Source: Absidia repens
Taxonomy: Eukaryota; Mucoromycota; Mucoromycetes; Mucorales; Cunninghamellaceae
DNA length: 64,000 bases
Direction of reading: 5' to 3'
Assembly (NCBI GenBank): GCA_002105175.1
Contig: MCGE01000005.1
Location: forward strand, 1,116,001 to 1,180,000
Shown: positions 1 to 10,244 of the stretch, piece after piece
Position numbering within the stretch: position 1 is the stretch's first letter
Layout of the letters: each line of letters opens with the position of its first letter
Position numbers and translations under genes: made by a program
The notes under the pieces: model-generated
Told to the model about the DNA's origin: nothing
Databases searched by the model: none
What the model saw: the letters and a program-made list of their open reading frames with translations, nothing else

Positions 1-179
1 CAAATATAATTGAACCAGTAAAACTAACGCAGAATTATTTAAGCCTAAAATACCAAGCAAGTTCAGTAAAATCCTATTTCGCGAGTTGCTTTGTCATCAT
101 TAGCAAAGTCACACCTTCGCTCAGGCCAGACTTGGGACGAAGGCGAGGCAGGAGACATAGAGGCCATTTCAAACTGATG

Positions 180-773
180 TCAATAGGTGATAGCTACATG
201 ATTTTGTATTGCTTGGTCAATCTTTTGCTGCCACTGCTGGATTTTGTCCTGTGGTGAGACATAGTCGTCGTCGGCTTCGTTGCTGTCAAAATATGCTGTT
301 GAGAACACATGTTGCACATCCACCTTGTCCAGTTCATCATAGATCGCTTCTAATTCTCGAGTAATCGTTTCATTTGGTTCAATTTGTTTGTAGAAAGTAA
401 GATAAGTACTAAAATAATAGAGAGAAAAAGAAATGAATAAGCGACGGGAGTAAAAATTCGAGCTGACCTGCCCAGTTGTGCTTATTACCTAAGCTTCCCA
501 CGTAAAGCTCCTACTTGTTTTCCAATGTCAAGTCCTTCAATATAGCCTTGATCAAATCCACGTTGCATGCGTACTTCTTTTCCTTCAATAATACCCTCCT
601 TGTAGCCATCCTATGACATAAAAATGTTAACAACTATCTTTATGTATCAAGCAACATGTAAAAGTACGTACATTTCCATGATTTTCTTGTAGTCGTTCCC
701 AGTCCTTTTCTGCAATCACACGATCATAATTTTCGTCATCACTGCTAGCCCAGATATCATTGTCAGAATCCAT
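180..773 (-). CDS. YAE1: Yae1-like protein (deca-GX3 motif), Fe-S/ribosome biogenesis factor
   Basis: Three exons on the minus strand, 773-672, 610-489 and 408-180, give 150 residues with phase preserved at both GT-AG junctions. The N-terminus has the acidic DIWASSDDE stretch typical of Yae1. It is followed by a run of glycines spaced four residues apart (GYKEGIIEGKE, GFDQGYIEGLDIGKQVG), which is the deca-GX3 signature shared by Yae1 and Lto1. In yeast, Yae1 and Lto1 form an adaptor that recruits the ABC protein Rli1/ABCE1 to the cytosolic iron-sulfur assembly machinery. The length matches yeast Yae1 (about 140 residues), and the WASSDDE start favours Yae1 over Lto1. The assignment rests on motif recognition. 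The third exon carries an acidic, Gln-rich tail without a known domain. Confidence 0.85.
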
Positions 774-965
774 GCTGATTAAAAAATTGATTTGTAACAA
801 AAAAAAAAAAAAAAAAAAAAAGGAAAAAAAATTCGGCAACCAAATTATCCTTTTCACCCCTCCAAGTCAGCGGAGCCAGAAATTACTGAGAGGAAAAAAG
901 ATGTTTGCTTACCAAAGGCAGCAAATAAATCAATCATTAAGAACATGATATGCATAGGGTAGAAA

Positions 966-1026
<61 letters not shown>

Positions 1027-1445
1027 AATAATATTAAAACGTTTTCATTCACCTTACGTTTCCCTGATTTTATCCGAAACATAATAGCACAGGCTTTTTG
1101 CTGGTTCGTGTAACTTGACCCTTTTTCCGTGCCATCAGATAATGACGATGACGATGATTATGAGATGATATTAAAGAAACATGGTTTGCTGAGCTTCGGA
1201 GGACCTTTTTTTTTTCCCGGAAAACCAATAACCAATCAAATGAGTATCAGGAACATTCTACAATAAGGTGGGATAAAAAAAAAAAAGAGAGAGACAAAAC
1301 GGAAAAGGTGTTCTTGTGACAAAACTTTATTAATGTACATAAACCAAGTAAAATAAGAGAGTAAGAATGAGAGTGGGAAAAGGAGGTAACAAATAATGGG
1401 TAATATATAATAACTAAATGACAATAATGCATGTACAAATATAAA
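774..1445. other. Intergenic, A-rich, with a ~58-base poly(A) run
   Basis: Upstream of the Yae1 gene and downstream of the next minus-strand gene. It holds an A run near 800-820 and a very long uninterrupted A run at about 966-1023. A minus-strand AATAAA near 1327-1332 probably serves the Ser/Thr-rich gene. I see no gene here. Confidence 0.7.
966..1023. repeat. Poly(A) run (~58 bases)
   Basis: Longest homopolymer in the window, directly visible. Exact length is sensitive to sequencing error. Confidence 0.85.
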
Positions 1446-2069
1446 CTAAGAGAATTGGTAAGGTGCAGGAGTTAATAAATCTATTTCTAATCGATGTCTA
1501 TCTGATTCCCATTCCTTTTCAATCATTTCGTCCACATTGTCGAAGGTAAAAGCAAGAATATTTTGTACATGTTGGTTTAATGAAGCATGCTGAGGAGGTT
1601 TTGGTGGTGGTGATAAAGACGATCGATTAGGTAAACTACTTGGTATGTCATGGTGCATATATGCTGCTGTCATCGTGACTAATGGTGCTGGTGGTGCCAC
1701 TTTTGTTGAGTGTGAGGGTGATAATGATGAAATGGATGTTGATGGTATTAAGTGTTGAGAGTCCCGAGGAGTAGGTGGTGTTTGATGGTCTTCTTCATCT
1801 TCATCAGATGACAGAATTTGATCTAATTCAGTAACAGATGATCTAAATTTGCTAAAAAACCCAAACTTTTTGGTGGTAGGCGAGGAAGAAGATGATGATG
1901 ACAAAGAAGGTGTGGTTGATGTTGGGCTGGTGCTGATGGTCGGTGTCGGTGTGCCGCTACGACGTCGATTTTCCTTGGCATGATGGTTCATTGGAGACGG
2001 TAGCCACGAGAAGGTCTTGGAGATAGAATGTCGTTTGTCCATAGAAACAGATGATTTCGATAGTGTCAT
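1446..2069 (-). CDS. Ser/Thr/Pro-rich hypothetical protein
   Basis: Single-exon reading frame of 207 residues starting at the ATG at 2069 and ending TAG. I do not recognise the family. The sequence is mostly low complexity: Ser/Thr/Pro tracts around residues 40-70 and 95-160, a short basic-hydrophobic patch KKFGFFSKFRSS, then an acidic cluster SSDEDEED. The C-terminus is less repetitive (NVDEMIEKEWESDRHRLEID) and looks helical. No signal peptide or membrane segment. The good codon structure over the whole frame, an in-place AATAAA (minus strand near 1330) and a divergent partner gene (the kinase on the plus strand) support a real gene. A disordered regulatory or scaffold protein is possible, but that is a guess. 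An unseen upstream exon cannot be excluded. Confidence 0.65.
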   Translation of the reverse strand: MTLSKSSVSMDKRHSISKTFSWLPSPMNHHAKENRRRSGTPTPTISTSPTSTTPSLSSSSSSSPTTKKFGFFSKFRSSVTELDQILSSDEDEEDHQTPPTPRDSQHLIPSTSISSLSPSHSTKVAPPAPLVTMTAAYMHHDIPSSLPNRSSLSPPPKPPQHASLNQHVQNILAFTFDNVDEMIEKEWESDRHRLEIDLLTPAPYQFS

Positions 2070-3072
2070 GGTATAATGTAAAAAGGGTGGATATTTTGTA
2101 AAATAAAAAATAGGAGAAGAAAAGAAAAGAAACCAGAAAGAGAAGAATTCTGGGTTTTTACAAACAAAAAGTAATAATGCGTTGGCGGAGTTTTCTCAGA
2201 ATAGGAATTTTGGCTGGCCGAGGACAACAAATCAAAGTGCCATGTTGACTTTTTACCGTGTACGTTCGGTGTCAATACTTTATCCGACCGCAAATTCTTT
2301 ATATTTACTATTAATATATTGCCGCTTTTTGTAAAAATGATACTACACTCAAAATGATTATTATTATGGTCTTTGATTCTATATATTTACCACAATGACA
2401 TATAGTAACTCCAAAGTAGAAGAAAAGACACTAGTAAAAATGGATCGTCGGGGAATAAAACCGGATTTATTTCTTTTTAGTGTGGAAGAGCTCCAATCAT
2501 GCAAAAAGACCATAATTCTTTGCACGTCATCATTGAGTGCATTTGCCTGCGACTGGACTTGGAAATGAGGGAGAAGTAAAATCGAGAAAGTAGCAAGCAG
2601 TGTAACAAAGAAAAGCCATCATGTGTCCCATCGTATGGTTGTACACCAATATCCGCCATTTCAATTTTTCTCGCCTTTTTTTTTTTTTTTTTGTCCCCTT
2701 GGTTTTTTAATATTCAGTCTTTCTTTTTATTACTTCGTTTTTCTTTCTTTTAAACATCTCTTTTTTCTTTTTTGCATCCCCACTACCGCTCCTTTACTTC
2801 ACCTTCCCAGTACAACTCTCCTTTAATCGTTTACTCTTTTTTTTTCTTCCTTCCTCATACCACGATCTCTTTTATCTCATTTTGACAGTCAACCATTTTT
2901 TACTGCTGTTTGTCAATACATTTCCTCCTGAAAAAAAACTAGTTTCCCATATACTGAACTTCCCTTCAATTTTACTACTTTGCCTTCGTCACCTTCCCCC
3001 TTCTATTATACTCCTTTGCCAACGTTTATTACTTCCTACTATCTCCTATTCCCCTGTCGATCTATATAAAGA
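2070..3072. promoter_or_regulatory. Divergent intergenic region between orphan gene and kinase
   Basis: About 1 kb separating two genes read outward. The kinase-proximal half (2640-3060) is strongly pyrimidine-rich on the plus strand (TTTTCTTCCTTCCTC-like tracts), a common promoter and 5' UTR texture in this window. No coding frame is convincing. No specific operator is called. Confidence 0.5.
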
Positions 3073-4980
3073 ATGCAAACTATCAATATCAAACGAACTT
3101 CCAAACCTCAACCCTCTTCAAAGGTAAGTCTAAACAACTATCTTTCACTTTATTCTATCTCACACCTTCTAATTCTAGATGACAACTCTTCAAAAGAGCC
3201 ATTCTGAACCCAACTGCACCAACAACAAGTCGAACTCCATTCGCGCAACAACCATTCATCCCAAACGTAAATCGACTGGAAACTTACGACGTCAATCATC
3301 TTTCTCGGACGGTGGAAAATTTGCAAACACTACTTCCAAATCAAACAAGGTAAGTCGTTCGTGATATACCGAGAATATGAAATATTATATTAAATCGCTC
3401 AACCCAAACTCAAAATATAATGTATATGATAGGATATTTGGCGCTCTCCCGGATGCTATGAACTACCCGATATTCTTGGAAATGCCTATTTGAAACCTGA
3501 AACTCCCGTCGCCTTAAATTTACGACCAATGGATCCAGCCAAACAAGTAACAAAGGTACTTCAATCATCATACTCACACCTGGGATATTCTTTGACCTTT
3601 TGATTCTTACACCACGTACTTCCATTTATTTTATTATCATATAGCGTCCATGGTATCCTCCTAGTCCTCATTATCAAGTTCCTAAATTGCCACCTTTAGC
3701 CCGTGCCGAAAACAAGTTTGAAGCCAAGATGCGGAAAATCTTACCCAAGGTTTCTGTCCGTACTTCTGATCCTCGTCAACGGTATTCTGAATTCAAGGAA
3801 ATTGGCACTGGGTAAGGCAATTAAAACAACAATAGTGGTTGTACCTAGTTTTTTTTTTTTTTTTTTTAATACTCATCTGACTCCTTTCATTCCCCTTTTT
3901 TTTCTTGGTATTACACAAAAAAAGTGTCAATGGTGCGGTTGTACGTGCTAGTTTTAGAAAACAACCCAACGTTCAATTAGCAATCAAGCGGTGCAAGTTA
4001 GATCCTGATCGTGAATACCGTGCTGCTATTCTTCGTGAATTACGTATCATGGCTAGTGGACATCCCAACTTGATCAAGCTACGTGAAGTTACCATGTGCC
4101 GTGATGATATTTGGATGGCGATGGATCTTATGCGATGCTCAGTGTTCGCTATTCTTTGTCAACGTGGTATTCCTGAAGGTTTTACTGTGCATATAGCTTG
4201 TGAAACTCTCAAGGCCTTGATTTATCTGCATAGCAAAGGTCTTTTACATCGTGATGTCAAGTGTGAAAACCTACTCCTTGGTTGGGATGGTCAAATTAAA
4301 TTAGGTAAAGAAAATATATAGAAAATGATCATCAGTATGTTATGATTGGCTGGAAAACTCACTTTTGTTGTTTTTATTGAAAAAATTAGCCGATTTTGGT
4401 TTGGCTGCTCGCTTTGATCGACGAAATCGTGACAGGTTGGGTACAACCAAATGGTATGGAATAAGAAAAAAAAACACAATGATGGCTAAAACGAACAAAG
4501 CTAATGACAATTTTATTTTGTATCAAAAGGATGGCTCCTGAAGTGATCCGTGAAGAATATTATAACGAAAAAATTGATATGTGGTCTCTTGGTATTACTA
4601 TTATTGAAATGATGGATCGGGTACCTCCTCACTATTTGATCAAGGACGAAGAAGAGTTATTTGATATTATTGCCACTGAACCTAGTCCAACCTTTACCTA
4701 CAGCCACCCTTCAATGTATATGAGGGGACTTGTCGCCTGGTTATTGGATGAAGAAGCATCCACTCGCCCTTCTGCCAAGGATGTTTTGATGGTATGTATA
4801 GCTGACCAAAAAAAAAATCAGTGGACGCTGGGATGGAACTGGGCAAAATAGTTTAGCTGCTTATATTTTTATTTTGTGTTGTTGTAGGAAATCGATGCTC
4901 ATATCAAGAGTGACCTTCTTCCATGTGCTTCCTCTCATGAATTGGCTAGATTTGCAAACCATGTCCTCCCTCAATGCTGA
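3073..4980 (+). CDS. STE20/PAK-like protein kinase
   Basis: Eight exons: 3073-3123, 3179-3349, 3433-3555, 3645-3811, 3925-4304, 4390-4453, 4530-4791, 4888-4980, giving 436 residues with all phases consistent. The first exon (MQTINIKRTSK) splices in frame to the next, so 3073 is preferred over the ATG at 3179. The first ~160 residues are basic, Ser-rich and disordered. The kinase domain spans about 165-410: Gly loop IGTGVNGAVV (168-177), ATP lysine in LAIK (K192), helix-C Glu in ILREL, catalytic HRDVKCEN (D281, N286), DFG at 299-301, then GTTKWMAPEV and DMWSLGI. All catalytic residues are present. The APE-region sequence is closest to STE-group kinases (usually GTPYWMAPEV). No CRIB or PH domain is visible, so it is not a canonical Cla4/Ste20. 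The substrate is unknown; a polarity or MAPK-signalling role is inferred from the family. Confidence 0.88.
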
Positions 4981-6923
4981 TCTGCGTCTGATGCTACTTT
5001 TTGACCTTTTACTCTTTACCCATCACCTTTCATCTTTTTCTCATTAGTACCTTTTAGATATCAACTACCCTTTATGCAACTCTTTTTTTTTATACATATA
5101 TTCTTCTATTTACCCTAATATTCCACCTCTCACGTATTTAAAACTTTACCACTCATCCATTTTTACCTTATGATGATCGTTTTTCCCACACATACCATTT
5201 TAATTTATTTGTCCTCATTCTCCCACCCCCATTTTATTCTTCTTCTCAAGTCATGCCATTCAATTCACACTTGATTTTTCCTTAGAATATCTCTCTCACT
5301 TTATTTAGAACCTTATTATCTCTTCTCTTTATGCCAAATAAAACTATCTATTATTATTATTATTATTGTGTTTTATTTACTGCTTCCCTCGATCCTTTAT
5401 CGATGATAGGGAATGATGCGGTGTTTTAAAATCATATAAAATTGACCGGCAGGCTGCACGAAATGATATTGTCTAATTTTGATCCATGTTCATTCCTTGC
5501 TAAACACTATCATGTTCTTGTGGGGTGCTTTTTTGTTGACTTTTTTAACTTTTTACAGTATGGAAAATAGGATAGGGATGAAAGGAACTTATTCTAGAGT
5601 CACCCGCCTCATGCTCTTGATCAACTCTGTGTTCTTATTTATTTTGTTTGATCAGTGGCACGTTCCCATCTCTCTCTCTTTTTGGCCGATCTTTAAAAGG
5701 AGAAGTGATCGATAAAATGGGTGTTTGATGAGAGTGGGAAAAAAAAAAAAGAATACAGCACTAATATATGAATAGGGGATGAGTATGGAAGGGGCTAGTG
5801 ATAATAGTTGGCCTATCAATTAAAACGGTGTTTCAAATGAATTCATGCTCGGTAAGAAAGGGATGCTTCTGATTTTGACATGTTTTCTCCATCTTATTAT
5901 GAATAAATGAAGACTTTTTTTTAATTTTTATGCCAGGTTATTTATATCGAACCAGGAAAAAGGGATGATTTTTTATATGATTTTTGAAATACACAGCCAA
6001 GCATATGAGATATAAAAAAGAAGGGGGAAGACTGGGTACAGTATCATATGTTTATATTTTCAGCCAAAGAAACAGGGATTTTCTTACATATAAATCATAC
6101 AGTTCTAGCCTCATGTTTATATATATTATACAGTCTTTCCTTGGTATGGTTTAATTTTTAATGCGTGGAGGCGACACAATCTAAAAAAGAGAGAAAATGG
6201 CACCTCATACTGCATCCTGTATAATATTTTGAACTCCACTCCTTTTGAAAATATTCATAAAAACTGGATGATTTATTGTAGTGGGTGCTGAGTTTTGAAG
6301 GTATGCTTAACCTGCATATTATATGGGTACGTCTTGACAAATCAAATGATACGGGACGTATACCACTTGTCACTATTGATGGTCAAATGATAGGAATAAC
6401 ACCGAGAAAAAAGATAAAGATAAAAAAGAATAAAAATAGGAGCAAGAATGAAGAACTGACAAAGGGGATGACTAGAGAATCGTCATCAGAATGTGGCAAG
6501 ATGTCAAACACAGCAACTCACAATGACTTTCAGGGGTAACAAGTTAAGGAAAAACACATATTGGGGAGGGTCCACGTTCAAGTCATGACCTATATAACAG
6601 TTTTGCCACATGTTTTTTTTAGCTTATTAGCCACAAAATGTTTCTTTCTCTTCTGGTACTCTTTAGAACTGAACTACTATATACTGAACTGTACCCATTG
6701 GGTTCCCAATTGCCACCCCTTTATTTGTCTTCTATTTCTCCATAAATCCTGCGTCTCTTGAAACAATTCTAACTCCGCTATTTAACGTCTGATTTTTTGT
6801 TTCGATTTATTTTTCTTCTCTTTTCCTTTCTTCCCCAGTTATTCTTCGCTGTACAATTCTTATTCCCCTCACGCTCTTTTTTTTTTTTTTTTTTTTTTGC
6901 TGTTTTTTATATCATTAATACTC
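4981..6923. other. Long intergenic region, 3' UTR of kinase and promoter of zinc-finger gene
   Basis: Starts with the T-rich 3' UTR of the kinase. An AATAAA lies near 5336-5342, followed by a short ATT microsatellite (~5350-5367). The middle part is AT-rich and has no convincing coding frame. From about 6780 the plus strand becomes pyrimidine-rich with a T run at 6880-6900, likely the promoter/5' UTR of the zinc-finger gene. Confidence 0.55.
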
Positions 6924-8543
6924 ATGCTGCCATCGGTTATAAGGTAACTCAGCATCCGAATGACATGGACTGTTTTTAACTGATCTTCTTCATTCTCTTT
7001 AGTATACGTCTGAATCAACAAATACATTCCGTCCCCTTTTACCAAACCAAATCATTATCATTCCAGGATTTGATTAAACATATCAATTTTGCTTTCAAGG
7101 TAAGAAAAAAGCAGTGCATTATCATATTTGCGTATTCTGATTTGAGACCGTTCTTTTTTCTTCGTTGTGATAGGATTTACCTCTTTCGTCTTATGATATT
7201 GTAATGGAAGGTCAATATATTATATTCGACAATCAAACCTTACAACAAGCGCTGAAACAAACTGATGCGATGAATACTCGACCGGATATTGCTCTCCTCC
7301 CTAAATCTGCCCACTCCAAAAATAGTAAGTTTCAGGGCAGAAACCAAAACAAAAACAATAACATCAACATCGTCAGCCAGGCACATTCTTTTCTTTTTTT
7401 TTTTTAACCTAATTTTATTTTTCACTTTTATTAGACACAGTGCCGATAATCAAGCCGACGGTTCTGAGATGGGCGGATAATCGAGACAACTTGCAAAACC
7501 ACCGACACCCTTCTTTACAAACGCTCGGAAAACGCACTTCAATTGACCGACATCAAAAATATCAATCAATGACTTCATCGCAGGACGACGGATCATCTAC
7601 TCGAAAAGATTCTGGAATATCTATGGATGAACCCTCTACCGTAAAGAAACAGCGTGTTATGTCAGCCGATCAACTAGCACCATCAACGTCATCGTCTACT
7701 TTCGCATCAAGGAAGTTTGCATGTTTGTCTTCCCCACCAGAATACAGCAGATCCAGTAGCATTAGAGCATCGTCACCATCACCTTCAGCACATAGCAGTA
7801 TTCATCCGTTAGAGATGCGTAGACCTTCAACTGCTCCATCATCTCCGTCTTACTCTAGGCGTGCTTCTAATCTCTCACCAACTATTATCAAATTGCCAGC
7901 ATTATTATCTGTCACTTCTTCTACATCCTTGGAAAGCAACCCTTCTCACCATCTTCCGAAATTGGCGCCATTGCAGCAATCAACTCGACCACAAAAATGC
8001 CATCTTCCTGGTATCAGCTCTCCTCATACTTCAGCCATGCTAAAAACACCATCAGCTGGATCAGGGTCCATATCATCATCATCTACCATTTGCCAGGAAC
8101 AACACGTGTCTGATTCCCGTCAGTACTATCAGCGTCGGCCACCTTTTCAGCAAAAACAAACAGGTCAATTTTTATGTGAACACATAGTGAATTCATCTTC
8201 GGGGCGTATATGTGGCCAAACGTTTCGTCGATCGTACGACTTATCTCGTCACCAAACAATACACTTGAAAAATCGACCCTTTTGTTACTGTGATCAATGT
8301 GGGAAAAAATTCACCAGAATGGATGCTCTACGACGACATGAACGGGTTCAGGGACATACTTCAAAGCAGCATTTGCTTCAAGACCCATCTCCACAACCAC
8401 TTGATTCTCCTTCTTTACCACCTCCTCATGGGCCAAATCAGTATTATCCTAATCCAACGACAACTGCTCTTCCTTCTCCTTCCTCTTCGCATGCTACGTC
8501 ATTGATCAGTCCACCTACAACTACTCAGCGGGCTCGAGTTTGA
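6924..8543 (+). CDS. C2H2 zinc-finger transcription factor, Rpn4-like
   Basis: Four exons (6924-6943, 7003-7099, 7174-7324, 7435-8543) encode 458 residues; every junction keeps phase, including the 20-base first exon. Residues 1-90 are a folded-looking N-terminus. About 90-335 is Ser/Pro/Thr-rich and probably disordered. Two C2H2 fingers occupy 337-397. The first has an extended Cys-Cys spacing (CEH...ICGQTFRRSYDLSRH) and the second is compact (CDQCGKKF...DALRRHERVQGH). This spacing and the RSYDLSRH / RMDALRRH pair resemble yeast Rpn4, the activator of proteasome genes that binds the PACE element. DNA binding in the nucleus is well supported. The link to proteasome control is inference from finger similarity only. 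The C-terminal 60 residues are Pro/Ser-rich. An AATAAA follows near 8800. Confidence 0.85.
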
Positions 8544-9177
8544 TTGCACTCCCGCACTCTTTAGTGTATATATTAGTTAGTTTTTATCAATATCGTCAGT
8601 TTTACCCTTTATACATATTTAGTTTTACTGTTTATTTTATCTATTCTTATTTAGTTTATACTAGGCTGGCCTTATTTTGTTTATTTCCCATGTGTTATTT
8701 ATTTTCCATCCCCCATCTCTAGTATTTTATACCACCAATCTAATTACCTTTTAGTATCAATCCATCTCCATTACTTTTTATCAACATTAATTATTTATTT
8801 AATAAAGAATTATTATTTTTTGCCTATCTATCCTTTGTGTGCAATTACTGATACGTTTTGCGTGATGAATATGTTCAGGGTTCAATCGAACCTTAATTTC
8901 CCCATCTTCATTTACACTTTGACGATTGCCATGAATACCAAAATACCCAGTCGCACCCATAAAAAAAGAAGCACATGGACTTACATAACATCACATATGC
9001 GTCGCAACATCGCACACTAACCTCAGCTATTTATTTAGGGACATATTCTACAGTAGTGCTATATAATGCATACCCCGTGATTTTCCATTTCAGGATGAAT
9101 CATTTCCCATTGCCATTATCACTGACACGACAAACATACATTCATACATACAAACACAGCACAAGCACAAGTACGCA

Positions 9178-9217
<40 letters not shown>

Positions 9218-9464
9218 TACAACCATAAACCAGCACCGTCACCGAATCCGTCATCTTTATTATCACTAAGTAAATCAAAGCATATATTATAAAAATAAAA
9301 TTCGTTTGCTTTATTGGGACAAGATAAAAAAAAACATCATAAAGGAATAATTCAACGAATCACGAATGAACAGTAGTAATAGCGCCACAGAAGTAATATG
9401 AATAAAAATAAAGAAAAAAGAAAATATACAAAATCAAATTATGCCATACTATATTGCAGCTAAT
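8544..9464. other. Convergent intergenic region with (AC)n microsatellite
   Basis: 3' regions of the zinc-finger gene (+) and SmD1 (-) meet here. AATAAA for the plus gene is near 8800 and the minus-strand AATAAA near 9310. No coding frame is supported. Confidence 0.6.
9179..9213. repeat. (AC)n microsatellite
   Basis: Uninterrupted AC dinucleotide run visible directly, flanked by imperfect CACA repeats from about 9150. Confidence 0.95.
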
Positions 9465-10045
9465 CTAACGTCGTCCTCGACCACCGCGACCACGTCCCCG
9501 AACCATACCACGACCACGTCCACGACCAGCTGAAGTATCTAATAAATAAAGGAATTACGACATATCAAAGGTTAACAGTCCAATCATACCAGTTCGTTTT
9601 CAAACAACCTACCTTCTTTCTTCTTGTTGTTTTTGGCTTTGGGCGTATCGTCGATCAGTAATGTATCCAAAGGTAAACTGTCTGGTAAAATAACACATCG
9701 AATATTGTTGCCACGAATACTGAGAGTGTCTAAGCTGACAGGATCGCGGTTCTTGACAGTCATCTTTACAGTTTTCAAGTGTGTATTCATACTCATATCA
9801 ACACCTAGATAGTAATAAATATTGAAAAAGAAGTTGACCCGTTGGTACACTGCTTTTCATAATCGTATAGCTAATATGTTGTTTATTACCGGTGATTGTG
9901 CCATGAACCACTGTTCCATTCTTCAGCTCCACAGAGACTGATTCGTTATTCAGTTTCATCAAAAATCTATTGTAGAATAAACGACAGTTAGTTTAATATT
10001 TTATAAATTAAAACTTGACATAAGTTATTACCTGACCAACTTCAT
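9465..10045 (-). CDS. SMD1: Small nuclear ribonucleoprotein Sm D1
   Basis: Four exons on the minus strand (10045-10032, 9966-9890, 9804-9613, 9538-9465) encode 118 residues, against about 119 for animal SmD1. The Sm fold is recognisable: [19 protein letters not shown], then [20 protein letters not shown] (Sm1), and later [20 protein letters not shown] (Sm2). The tail is the usual run of Arg-Gly dipeptides ([16 protein letters not shown]), the target of symmetric arginine methylation. SmD1 is part of the heptameric Sm ring on U1, U2, U4 and U5 snRNAs and acts in pre-mRNA splicing, which fits this intron-rich genome. The start codon sits in a 14-base first coding exon. The gene is divergent from BUD6 with only about 200 bases between the two ATGs. 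Confidence 0.96.
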
Positions 10046-10244
10046 GTTTATTATACCGTTATGTGGTGTGTATAATATGTCAATCAAAAGAGGGAGAAGA
10101 AAGAGGTAAAAAAAAAAAAAATTGGGCGAAGCAAACAATAACAACAGAATTTGAAAGACCGCCGATTTCAAACATTTTGTGGATCACGCCTCGTTTTGCT
10201 CCTTTTTTTTTTTTTTTTTACTCTCAAGACCTTTTATATCGTCC
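10046..10244. promoter_or_regulatory. Short bidirectional promoter region (SmD1 / Bud6)
   Basis: Only about 199 bases separate two opposed start codons, so both promoters must lie here or overlap. It contains an A run (~10109-10121) and a T run (~10203-10219). I cannot identify specific factor sites. Confidence 0.6.

Noticed and set aside
5479..5715. Open frame rich in Leu/Phe in the kinase 3' flank
   Set aside because: No ATG at the open start, AT-rich content, no splice partners and no recognisable domain.
6285..6539. Lys-rich 84-residue open frame
   Set aside because: Opens without ATG, low-complexity KIKIKKNKN stretch and no flanking gene structure.
9150..9215. Possible CRISPR-like or tandem structure in CA-rich DNA
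   Set aside because: Simple dinucleotide microsatellite without spacers; the window is eukaryotic.
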